A stretch of DNA of 64,000 nucleotides from Gamsiella multidivaricata (taxonomy: Eukaryota; Mortierellomycota; Mortierellomycetes; Mortierellales; Mortierellaceae): positions 248,001-312,000 of the forward strand of contig NW_026251716.1 of assembly GCF_025024155.1 (NCBI RefSeq), given 5' to 3'. The notes under the pieces were generated by a model. The model worked only from the letters and a program-made list of their open reading frames with translations. It was not told the origin of the DNA and ran no database searches. The translations under genes were made by a program, and so were the position numbers. This document shows, piece after piece, positions 32,764-44,037 of the stretch (positions are counted from its first letter, which is position 1; the number at the start of each line of letters is the position of its first letter).

Positions 32764-35700
32764 TTATGGGATCGATCTCCACACAGTTTGCACCGCATCA
32801 GAGCCGGAGCGCACGTAAACGCAGAAACATACGGTTGATCCTTGATCACCGTTGAAGACCTCGCTTTCCTGCGCCTGATGAACATACAGTTAAGGTAGAT
32901 AGTCATGCTTAGAAAATTCCAGTAGAGGATAAGCGACAATTTAACAGAGGGAACTCGAACCAATTCGGGGCACTTACCGGTCCAACTTCTGACACAACGT
33001 CGTCGCTGTATTTAAACCATCGTGGCTCGTCAGATTGGTCATCTAAAATGTAGACCCAGTAGTGGCCATATTCGGCGCCGCCGTGATGATGGAAGACCGC
33101 GTGAATTTTGTACTCTGTTTGATTTAGATCTGCTACTTCGCTCTGAAGCTTTGCTGAAATGTCCATTACTTTCACTAATTGGTCTACACATAAGAAAAAG
33201 CGATGTTGGCGTATCAAGTAACAAAGATATAATTGGACATAAGCGAGTGCGCAGTACTCGGAGCACAAAAACCTACCAGCTTCTTCCATGTCAAGAGCCG
33301 AGTCCACTGTAGAATCAGTAATGTCCAGTTGCCTGTTGGACAGACTCGCGTTTGCAACAGCGGTGCTCTCTCGTGGGCTGTATGAAGTATCATTAGCGGA
33401 TGACGCTACTTCGTTTGCTGCGCTGGGAGTACCCCCTGGGGTCGCTATACTGGGTGCTGTATTTCCGAGGGAGGCTCGTTCCTATGCAGCGTCATTTTCA
33501 ATGTAAAATAATAAGTAGCCATAGCAGCAACTAGGTCACCGTTGCGTCGAGATCATTACCTTGAGTTTTTGCTTAATATTCGAAAGAGCCCGTCGACACT
33601 GTCGCCGATCCTTCTTTAGTAATTTCATCCGCTTGATCCGATCTGCGTTTCCTTCTTGATTTGACTCCAAATACTGATCCAAGAATACCCGTTTCGGAAT
33701 CGACACTATCGCGTTTGACTTGTACGATATCTTTTCTTCCCGGTTAAATTGAGTCCTCATCAAGTGAACCTGCAGAATTGGCGGTAAGTCTGTCACAGTA
33801 ATATCGCGGTCGTGCTGTGTTGTTGAGTCGCCACTGTTGGGTGGGTCATCTTGATGGTTGGTATCCAATCCAGGCCCGCCTGGATCAAAGTAATCATCGA
33901 TAAGTTCCTCCATAGTCATGTCTTCTTCAACATTCAGCATAAGGGTACTGAAATCTTCTGGAATAAGACGCGTCTCCTTCACACCCGTAGCCTCGTTTGT
34001 CTCCACGGCCTTTCTGTTCGCCTTAACATAAAACATGCTTAGGATCGCGAAGAACAAGATAAGTCATATGAGTATCTTGCGTATTAATACACGAGATGAA
34101 GATAGTGGTTGAATGGCTTCTTAACTCACTTGTTGAATCGATCCACTGGCTTCATCTCTGATTCGGACAAGATTGGCTTGAAAGCGGTACTAAGGCGATA
34201 CATCAAAATGGACATTGTTTCTATAGCACATGTGAGGTGAGCACAGCATTAGCATACTGAATATGAGGAAAGTAGGAGGCACAAGTCGCGCTATCCGCAT
34301 AAGTATGTACCTGATACATCCTGCTGTTCAAAGGACTGATTCGGTTTGCGCGAGACATTAGAGTCTGTCTGTCCATCCTTTCCAGTCGAAAGAAGCAGTT
34401 CCACCAACCTGTCCGAGGGTGTAACAGATCTTGCTCTGGAGGACCTCATGGAAGAGAACAGCCGTCTTAGCTCTCGAACAACTACTCAGATATTAAAAGG
34501 GCCGGATGAATCATTATTAGCATCGAAGACCTGTCTTCAATTTATACAGATAGCCATCCTCAAGTCATGGCACTCACTCTCTTTTGCCTCCTTAACGTCC
34601 CGTCGATTCAAAATGCGACCATCGATGGCCTTTTCCTTCCAATTGTTATCATCCTCGTTCTCAACATGCGCCTCCATTTCCATCACTGTCTCCCGAATCT
34701 CCTTGATCGTATAGATGTATTGTAACAACGAGTTGAGATAGCATGTGTTGCCAATGTTGGAAAGCCCGACCGGATTTTGTGCATAAAATATGTCGAGAAA
34801 AGGATCCTCCTCCTGAGGCACAATCATTGATGGTTGTTCGAGGAGCTCATAGATGGAACTGTCGTTCCTTGCCTTGGAGATAATTCTAATACTTTCTTTT
34901 GACCCCGGCACGAGTGACCCGCGGATTAAACCCACCAAAACATCGTTGTTAATGCCCTCGCCGTTGTTTGGAATCTCAAAGTCTCGGTAAGCCTTCCCAA
35001 GCTCAGCTGTAGTAACAACGCCCTCGGATCGTTGACATGCAATCTCAATGCCCAATTGCTCGCTCTTCCTCTGTTTTTGAGCCTCCTGCAGCAGGTCGAC
35101 CAAAGGATGGGCCACTGTGACATCGTGCGCGACTTGGGTCTGGAAAGCATCAATGACAATATTGTCACTCATGTCCGTGAGACAGCCCAGCTTGCCAAGA
35201 GCCGAGTGTTGCTCGGACATTAGGGTCGACTTTTCGGATAGATTCAAAATCTTCGAGTTTGGATTGCGTTCGTCTAAATGTGAGAAGTGTCAAATTGGCG
35301 TTCTCAGGAAAACATAGCATTAAAGCATTAAAGCATTAAAGTGATGTGCTTACAGTTCGCGCAACCCATCCTTTCGAGTATGGAAGCGTATGCCGGAAAA
35401 ATAGGATCTATCAGGTTCAAACGAACATGAATACGTCGAGTCGTTCGTTAGAAATCTGTAAAAGATATAGAAGCCAGTGAATTTTGATCGCAAAGCATTA
35501 CCACCGCAATTACCCGTCAGTAACGATGGATTTTCTTCCAAGAGCATCATCTGCAGTTGAAATGCACAACGCTTCAGGAATTGTACGTTGTCAGACGTCG
35601 GCTCAGGAACATGGAAGCGTCCATCGATCAATGTGAATCGGGCGTGTGTGAAAAACTCGTTGCTAACAGCAACATGTGTGGGAACGAAAGCGGAAAGGGT

Positions 35701-36321
35701 CAATTACCACACTTGTCAAATATGTCCCGACTGCTTCCCGTCGTTAGGTCCACTCAAGTCTTCGTACCTGGCGCTGTCCAGACTGATCTTATTCTTGAAG
35801 GCAGTCGACTCGGTGTTAATGCTGGGAGCAGCATCTGGCTTTGCTGCGTTCAGCAAGATCCTGATCAGCATTAAGATAGTGTCCTGAAATTGTGGTGCCG
35901 CAGGGTTGGTAGACCGAGGCTTTCTTGCTGTTCGGATCCGATAGATCATGCTCGGTGGTATTACAGGTTGTTCCAGAGCTGCATGGACCGTTAATCCACA
36001 ATGGCAGCACACTGCGACCACTGCGTCAGTCTCAAACCTGGTGTGTAAGTGGTGCAGTACTCCACTACAGATACTTCCCCCGGTGATGCTAATGCTGTAT
36101 TGCTTGAAGCAGGTTTGGCAGGAGATATTCGTGGGTTCCTCACTGTCCGCCCCTTCGTTCGGATTCATGTAGAAGACGTGTGCGTGAGGCATGAGGCCGA
36201 TATCGTGAAAAGCCTGATCGACGATCCAGCGCGGGGGTGTCACTCCCTTTGGAGCGAGACTGAGGGCGGTGACCAGGGGCCCATGTTCCTGAGTATTGCT
36301 GTCACTTGGAGCGATGTACAT
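32764..36321 (-). CDS. Ubiquitin-specific protease (USP, Ubp2/USP25-28 type)
   Basis: Cysteine protease removing ubiquitin from proteins. Ten exons in coding order: 36321-35768, 35662-35514, 35407-35354, 35273-34578, 34484-34311, 34220-34130, 34037-33560, 33481-33277, 33183-32978, 32874-32764; 905 residues (the exon 5 acceptor could equally be 3 nt further in). The N-terminal third has a Cys-rich part (ISCQTCFKQ, CCHCG). The catalytic Cys box is GLSNIGNTCYLNSLLQ, the QQD box FEQQDVSE spans an intron, the His box is YGHYWVYI followed by WFKYSDD, and the last strand FCVYVR ends the fold. An apparent pair of stops near 35710 and a phase clash at 35350 are resolved by introns. No frame break remains. 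Divergent from CAND1. Confidence 0.9.
35317..35340. repeat. 8-bp tandem repeat GCATTAAA x 3
   Basis: Three perfect copies inside USP intron 3. Confidence 0.9.
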
Positions 36322-36705
36322 GTGTGTATCGTGAATGGTCGGCAGAGGTCAGTAATTTTTTACTGGACGAAGCTGCACCAAGTGTGTTGGCAAGGAAAGG
36401 AAGTTAGAATAAGAAGAAGCGAAGAGAGTACGTCTGTTGATAGGAGAACGAGGAAGAGAACTTCCTGGAGGCGGTGTATGTTGCGCACTTTTTGGGCGAA
36501 GGCATTCGTACGTACACTGTATGCGGCGAGGGAAGAGACGTCACCCTGCTGGAAAAAAAGTAGACTTTTCCGCCACCATTTGCTTTGCACCGAAGCCCAC
36601 ACTGCCTCACGTTCTCTACTTTTTTTCCCCCTCCTTCTCACCCACCCATTCGTTATTCCATCACCGTTCCCCCCTTCTCCCTGTCACTGCTACTAATTCC
36701 TCGCC
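36322..36705. promoter_or_regulatory. Bidirectional promoter region, USP / CAND1
   Basis: 384 bp between two divergent start codons. The CAND1-proximal 100 bp are pyrimidine-rich (CTCC/CCCTTCTCC). No TATA box is clear. Confidence 0.5.
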
Positions 36706-39700
36706 ATGGTTGCAAACACAAGTGCCTACCTAGTCGCGTCCCTGCTGGAGAAGGTACTCACGACTCGCGCTCTCTCTTTATTTTGCGCTGTACCCACGCC
36801 TTCGGCACGATTCACGACACGAATGTTCCTGTCCCCTTCTTCAGCATGCGTTTCCAACTTGCTTACCCATGCGTGTCACAATATAGATGGGTTCCGACGA
36901 CACGGACTTTCGATTCATGGCCTTGAATGATCTCATTACAGAGCTCCAGAGCCCTACCTTTCAGCTCGAAGAATCGACAGAAAAGAAAGTCGTGGATAAA
37001 GTTCTAGTCTTGATGAAAGACAAAAACGGAGAGGTACAAAACCAGGCAGTGAAGTGGTAAGTTGTTTCCTATGTTGGGTCGTTGATACAGGGTCCACGCA
37101 CTTATAGAAGCATGGTGGCAAATGTGAGCATTTCTTTGGTGCAGTAAGAAATACTAACATGAGGCTCAAAAAACCAGCCTTGGGTCTCTTGTAAAAAAAG
37201 TTCAGGAGGCACAGCTACAGCAGATTGTCGATAACCTGTGCGCATATGTATCCCAGGATAAGGAGGACTTGCGTGAGATTGCCAGCATCGGTCTCAAGAC
37301 GGTCATTGTTCAAGTGCCTGTGAACTCGGTGGTTGCAGTCAATGTCTGCAAGCGTCTAGTGCCTCGGCTTTTGTCACAGCTTGAGAGTGTGAGTAGCGTC
37401 GTATGAATCTTCAAAAGCCAATGAGATATTTTTCTGTACTCATATAATACTAAATCGCCACATATTCTCAATGTTCAACTGTTAGTCCAACTCGAGTTAT
37501 GATGCCCAGATGGACGCATTGGATATTCTCAGCGAGGTACTTCTCAGATTCGGCAACATTCTCGCCACCACCAACCTCCAGAAGCAGACTGCAAACACAT
37601 TGTTCACTCTCTTGGGTCATTCTCGCCCAGCCTTGCGCAAGAGAGCCACCTTGGCTATTGGTCACCTCGTGGCCCATGTGCCAGACGATATCTTTGAGGA
37701 CCTCTTGAAGAAGATCCTCAACGGATTAGAAACCTCTAAAAATTCGCCCGACCGCCTTCGAACCTACATTCAGGTCACTGGCACAATCAGGTACGCGTCT
37801 TTGGTGTGACATCTCCTGCCCCATTCGTACATAGTGCTTTCACCATGCTGCGCCCCCATTTTTAACGCCACTGAACGATTTTTTTTATTTCCAAAATTTA
37901 GTCGCTCCAATGCGCCGCGCTTCGGCAAGTTCCTGTCTGGCGTCGCTCCTTCAGTCATCAAATACACCGAACTGGATGACGATGAGCTGCGTGAGAACGC
38001 TCTTCAGGCTCTGGAGGCATTCGTTCTGCGCTGCCCCACCGAAATCTCCTTATATATTGATACCATCATTGATCTCAGCCTAAAGTTCCTTCGTTACGAT
38101 CCCAACTATGACGATGGAGACGACATTGATGACGATGAGGATGAGAACATGGACAGCGACAATGAGGACGACGAGGACGAGGATGATGATGGGTATGTCT
38201 GTTCTCCAAGATTGGGATTGGGCTTTCTAATATCGTTCATGGTCGACTAACTACCTCGTAATTGAACAAAATAGCGACTATTCGGATGATGATGACATGT
38301 CTTGGAAGGTTCGTCGTACATCTGCCAAGTTGCTCTCTGCCATTATCGGCACCCGCCAGGACTTGCTTGGACAGCTGTACGCCACCATTGCACCCTCACT
38401 GATCAGCCGTTTCAAGGAACGCGAGGAAACTGTGCGCGTGGAGATCCTGCAGACATTTATTACTCTCCTTCGCCAGACCAACACGTACGGCGGTGCAGAA
38501 TATGAGATCGATGTAAATCTCGAAACCCTTACAAAGAGGCGTAAGGGAAGTCGCCCTGGAACTCCTATTGAGACTGACCAGAGGTATGACTTTGGATTAT
38601 CAGACAAGAGCAGTCGTTTACATTGTGTCTAGGGTTAATGTTCTTTAACCAACATCCTATTCTTATTGAATTTAGTCCCAAGACTCTTTTGCGCAGTCAA
38701 GTGCCACGATTAACCAAGAACTTGGCCAAGCAGATGGTCTCTAAGTCTGTGCAGACACGCGTTTCTGGATACATTCTTCTCAAGGAGCTCGTCACGGTTT
38801 TGAAGGGTGGTCTAGAAGCCTCATATATGCTCTTTGTCCCGTCCATCCAGCAGTCGCTTTCGACCGCTTCGCAAAACGATCACCATCACTTGGGCACCAA
38901 TTCCAATTTAAAAATCGAGGCACTTGGATTCTTACGCAGCCTTTTCCGTACGCATGCCCCGGAAGTATTCCAGAAGCATCTTGACCAGCTCTGTCCGCCA
39001 GTCATCTCGGCTATTCAGGACAAGTTCTACAAGATCTCTTCAGAGGCACTGGTTTGCTGTATGGAACTCATCAAGATCGTTCGTCACATGGACTTTGACG
39101 AAGATGCCCAGAAGTATTCCTACACCTCCTTGGACCCCTCCGCCAAGCCTTATATTCTCCAGATCTACAAGGTGATCTTACAGCGTGTTTCGACTGCCGA
39201 TGCCGACCAGGAAGTGAAGGAGCGTAGTATTCTTTGCTTGGGCGTTCTCTTGTCGCGCGTCGGCGATGAGCTCAAGGAGGAGCTGGTTGCCTGCTTGCCA
39301 CTCTTACTGGAGAAGCTTCAAAATGAGCTCACGCGCTTGATGGCTGTGAAAACCTTGTCACAGATCGTCGAAAGCCCTGTCTGTGCCGACGCTGATATCA
39401 AGGCCTCTATTCTTCAAGCTGTCCCCGAAGTTGCGTCTCTCTTGAGAAAGAGTAACAGGCCCCTCAAGGTCGCCAGCCTTCACTTTTTGGATGTCGCCAT
39501 TCGTCGGTATGTATATAGTGATGTGCTCATCTGTGTATGTTGTCTGCTTTGTCGTTCCAGAGACAATTGCTTATCATGAACGGATATCAATCACCATTAC
39601 TGCCATCACTGTATTAGATTTGGAAAAGTTTTATCTGTTCAGACTTACGATGAACTGCTCAGCGAGCTGAAGCCATTGATCACAGACGAGGATCTTCATC

Positions 39701-41401
39701 TCTTGCCCCTCGGCTTGACGTCTGTCGTGACGATTCTGCACGCCAATCCATCTAGTATTAACGTTGTTAAGCAGGAGATTCTGCCCTCGGTTCTCAGACT
39801 CGTCAGGTCGCCATTGATCCAGGGGCAAGCGTTGGACAGTCTTTTGGCCTTGTTTGCAGCCCTTGTACGCACCAACGATAAGGAATTCCCAGGTTTGGTC
39901 AGCGGTCTTGTCGAGCCTGCCACTGCCCCTACCCCTGAGGGCCAGCTTGCTCTTTCCAAGCAGGCGTTCTCGACAATCGCGCAGTGCATCGCCATCCTTT
40001 GCCTCAACTCTGACAAGAACATGGAGATGACAGTGGCCGAATTTGTGAACAAGATTGAGGCTCCTCATACGCCCGATTCGCTCAAATACCTATCCTTGAT
40101 CACTCTGGGAGAAATTGGTCGTCGTGTCTCTCTGAATGGTCATGCTACGCTTCATACGTCAATTTTAGCCATGTTCAATGTTCACTCGGAAGAGATTCGA
40201 TCTGCGGCTGCATTCGCTATTGGTAATGTGAGCGCAGGCAACGTGAGCTTTTATGTCCCCATCGTCATCCAGGAGATCCAGAAGGATCCCAAGAAGCGCT
40301 ATCTCCTTTTGCACGCGCTTAAGGAAGTCATCACGCGCTACACCCAGAAGCAAGGTGGCCAGGAGTTGGAAGCACATGCGTCGGAGATCTGGATTCTGCT
40401 GTTCGACAACTGCGAGAGCCAGGAGGAGGGCACCCGCAATGTTGTTGCCGAGTGTCTTGGAAAACTTACTCTGACCAATCCGTACAAGTTCTTGCCGGAA
40501 CTCCAGGCTCGTTTGAGATCAGAGTCCCCCCAGATCCGTGGAACTGTCGTCTCCGCATTCAAGTACACTTTCATCGATAACACTCGCAGTTACGATGAAC
40601 TCCTTCGACCACTCATTGTCGAATTCCTGTCTCTGATGAAGGACCAGGATCTGAACGTCCGTCGCCTCTCGCTTTCAACCTTGGATTCTGCCGCACACAA
40701 CAAGCCTTACCTGATCCGCGATGTCTTGAGCCAGTTGTTGCCTCTGCTCTACCAAGAGACGAATGTGGTGGAGGAACTGATTCATATCGTGGAGATGGGG
40801 CCATTCAAGCACAGAGTTGATGATGGTCTCGAGATCCGAAAAAGTGCCTTCGAGTGCATGTATACACTTTTGGAGAAATGCAGGGATAAGGTGGAGATTT
40901 TTGCATTTATCGACCGCATTCTTGTTGGTCTTACCGATCAGCCAGATATCAAGATGCTCTGCCACCTAACGCTCGTACGCTTGTCAATTGTTTCGCCTAC
41001 TGCCGTTGCACAAAGTAAGTCGCGCTCAACGATACTTATAGAAAATGATATCACATCTTTTTACCTGCGCATGTGTATTAATCTGGTCCATTTTTCTACT
41101 GTTTGTAGGATTGGATGATATGGTTGAGCCTTTGCAGACTACACTCAACTACAAGCTGAAGCCGACAGCTGTGAAGCAAGAGTTGGAGAAGAACCAGGAG
41201 CTCGTACGATCAGCACTTCGCGCAATTGCGTTCCTGTCCAAGCTTGCGGATCCTGCCTTAACGCCCAAGTTTACACAGTTCTTGCACGAGGTCAGGGCCG
41301 GGCCCAACGCGTACGACCTGAACCAGTATATTGCCGAGAGCGAAAGCCGCGACGATCTTTACTCAAGTAACTTTAAGAGCGAGGCCATGGACCTCAGCTA
41401 A
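36706..41401 (+). CDS. CAND1: CAND1, cullin-associated NEDD8-dissociated protein
   Basis: HEAT-repeat exchange factor that binds un-neddylated cullin-RBX1 and swaps substrate receptors of SCF-type ubiquitin ligases. Nine exons: 36706-36753, 36887-37056, 37178-37388, 37486-37790, 37902-38192, 38275-38583, 38676-39506, 39618-41014, 41109-41401; 1284 residues (human 1230). Diagnostic stretches are [46 protein letters not shown], the acidic loop ending [13 protein letters not shown], and [16 protein letters not shown] near the C terminus. The acidic loop is a normal family feature, here somewhat longer than in animals. The first exon codes only 16 residues; the ATG at 36706 fits the family start. 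Acts in nucleus and cytosol. Confidence 0.95.
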
Positions 41402-41476
41402 ATGAAAGGAGCTCGAAGAAGGCCACAAAGACCGTCCGCAAGCACAGAGTAAAGAGAGGTATCATTGAATCAATGA

Positions 41477-41482
41477 AATAAA
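41477..41482 (+). terminator. Poly(A) signal of CAND1
   Basis: AATAAA 76 bp after the stop. Confidence 0.5.
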
Positions 41483-41621
41483 CTTTCAAAACAGCCCCTC
41501 TTTTTTTTACATTCTCACGGGTAAATTGAGGCTGTCGTCCCATTGGTCGTGCTTTTCGTAAAAGATTCCCACAGGCACTTTATCGCGCGGAACTGTTTCT
41601 TTCATCAACACCAAGCTCATC

Positions 41622-43936
41622 ATGCCATACGACCCGACATCGCAGTCGAATCTCGACGAGATTAGGACCAACCATATTCACCTTGCGCTCACAGTCGACT
41701 TTGCTGCCAAGGCGCTGACAGGTTCTGTGGAGCTCGAGCTTGAGGCCATTACTAGTAATGTCTCCAAGGTGGTGCTTGACACAAGCTACATTGACGTTCG
41801 CTCGGTCTCGACGCAGGGCCATGTACTCAAGGTAAGATGGACATCCAATTTGTTTCATACTTTATCCATTGTGTTAATGAATGTAACTGTCCCTTTCTAC
41901 ATCTAATTCATGCATCCCATCACTTGCATCCCTTAGTTCAACTTGGAGAAGCGCCACGAAAAGTACGGTTCTGCGCTTTCAATTGAGCTCGCCAAGCCCC
42001 TCGCAAAGAACGAATCGACAAAGGTCACGATTGAGTATGCCACCACTCAGGAATGCACGGCTTGTCAATGGCTGGAGCCCAGCCAAACAGTCGGCAAAAA
42101 GCACCCTTACCTCTTCACACAATGCCAGGCCATCCACGCTCGTTCTCTTCTGCCGTGTCAGGATAGTCCGTCGATGAAGTTGACATACACTGCAGATATT
42201 ACGGCACCGCTTCGAGCAGTCATGTCGGCGGTTCCTAAGGGAGAAGACAAGCATAAGAACGGAACGACGACATTCAAATTTGAGCAGTGTCAACGTGTGC
42301 CATCGTATTTGATTGCGCTGGCCGTGGGAAATTTGGAGAGTCGCGAGATTGGACCACGGTCAACGGTGTGGACGGAGCCTGAGGTGATGGAAGCAGCGGC
42401 GTGGGAATTTGTTGATACCGAAAACTTTATTCGTACAGGAGAGGAGTTGTTGACACCGTATGATTGGGGTCGTTACGATCTGCTGGTCTTGCCGGCCTCG
42501 TTTCCGTATGGCGGTATGGAGAATCCATGCCTAACGTTTGTGACTCCTTCGCTTCTGGCTGGAGACAGATCCCTTGTGGATGTGGTGGCACATGAGATAG
42601 CGCACAGCTGGATGGGTAACTTGGTCACGACTGAGAACTGGGAACACTTTTGGTAAGACGAAAATGCTTGTGTATATCCATACAGGGTGCTTGAGGAGTA
42701 TGATGTCTGATCGTCTTTTCTATTGCTTTACAGGTTAAACGAAGGGTTCACTGTGTTCGTGGAACGTAAGATCCTGGGTCGCATGAAGGGCAAGGAACAT
42801 AGCGAATTCAGTGCCATTCTTGGATACAAGGCGCTTCAGGAGAGTGTTGACTTGTACGGCAAAGAGCATCCCTTTACCGCTCTCCGCCCCTGCCTACGTG
42901 GCGAGGACCCAGATGATGCCTTCTCGCGCGTTCCCTATGGTATGAAAATGAACGAAGAAATGTGTTTTACAACATGCTGGACTTGTTTTACGATTCTATC
43001 TAATCACGTGATATTCTTTATGGCTATGATTTGTAGAGAAGGGATTCAATCTGTTATACTATCTGGAGAAGCATTTGGGAGGTCCAGAGGTCTTTGAGCC
43101 TTATCTGAGAGCTCATGTTCAGGAGTTTGCAGGCCGGTCCATCAACACTGATGACTGGAAGGCGTTCTTATATTCGTTTATGGAGAAAACCTTTGGACAG
43201 GAGAAAGTCGATCTCCTGAATAAGGTTGACTGGGATACTTGGCTCGTTGGCACAGGCATGGTAACACAAAAACCCTCGACTTCTCCAAGAGTTGTTTGCC
43301 TCATGGTACGCCAGTAGGCTGTATACTGACCGATATCCCTTTGCTTAATCTGCAATATGATACAGCCACCATTCGATAACAGGTTTGATGACACACTGGC
43401 GAAGGCATGCACTTGTCTCTGCAAAAAGTGGGATAGCTCGCGTCATGATACCCATCCCTCTGGATTCGCGCCTGAGGACATTGCTAAGTTTTCTTCGACC
43501 CAAACGGTCGTATTCCTGGAGAAGATGTCTGAACTCGAACCTTTGCCCCATAAACATCTGGATGAGATGGACCGCCTGTATCGATTGACGACGGTCCGCA
43601 ATTCGGAGATCCGGTTGCGCTGGCATCTGTTGTGTCTCAAAGCGGACTATGAAAAGATCTATCCTGAAGTAACCGCCTTTGCATCGTCTATGGGTCGAAT
43701 GAAAATGGCGAGGCCTCTTCTCAGGTAAATGAACAGTTGCGTTACTGTTACTATTACTTTTTACTGCAAAATGACGCGCTCGTTAAGACAGTTTTAATCG
43801 ATCTTATGAATATAGATCATTATACAAGGCCAAGAATGGCGCCGATCTAGCGAGGGAGACGTTCCTAACTCACAAATCCTTTTACCATCCTATTGCGGCT
43901 GCCATGATCGCAAAAGATCTCGGTCTCGCCAAGTAG
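41622..43936 (+). CDS. Leukotriene A4 hydrolase-type M1 aminopeptidase
   Basis: Zinc aminopeptidase/epoxide hydrolase of the LTA4H/LAP2 group. Six exons: 41622-41831, 41937-42652, 42734-42939, 43037-43260, 43366-43724, 43816-43936; 611 residues, the same length as human LTA4H. The exopeptidase motif is PYGGMENP, the zinc site HEIAHSW, and the third zinc ligand is the Glu of LNEGFTVF across intron 2. The proton-donor Tyr region [16 protein letters not shown] spans intron 3. The C-terminal helical domain is present. Yeast homologues cleave small peptides and have a weak epoxide hydrolase activity; whether this one does is inference. The gene starts only 220 bp after CAND1 and ends 101 bp from the POM152 stop. 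Confidence 0.94.
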
Positions 43937-44005
43937 ACCCTGATACTCAATTCTTCATAGAGCACGTCCATGGGTCCATAAGTAAAGAAAATCTACTTGC
44001 AAATA

Positions 44006-44011
44006 TTTATT
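44006..44011 (-). terminator. Poly(A) signal of POM152
   Basis: AATAAA on the minus strand 27 bp past the stop, within the 101 bp gap before the LTA4H-type gene end. Confidence 0.5.
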
Positions 44012-44037
44012 ATGGATTTCATGCCGACCATCCTATT

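Noticed and set aside
32697..32963. Alternative last USP exon ending SPTTTYMVSEDD
   Set aside because: Wrong phase with the preceding exon. Reading through gives GSTVCFCVYVRS, the expected terminal strand of the USP fold, and a stop at 32764.
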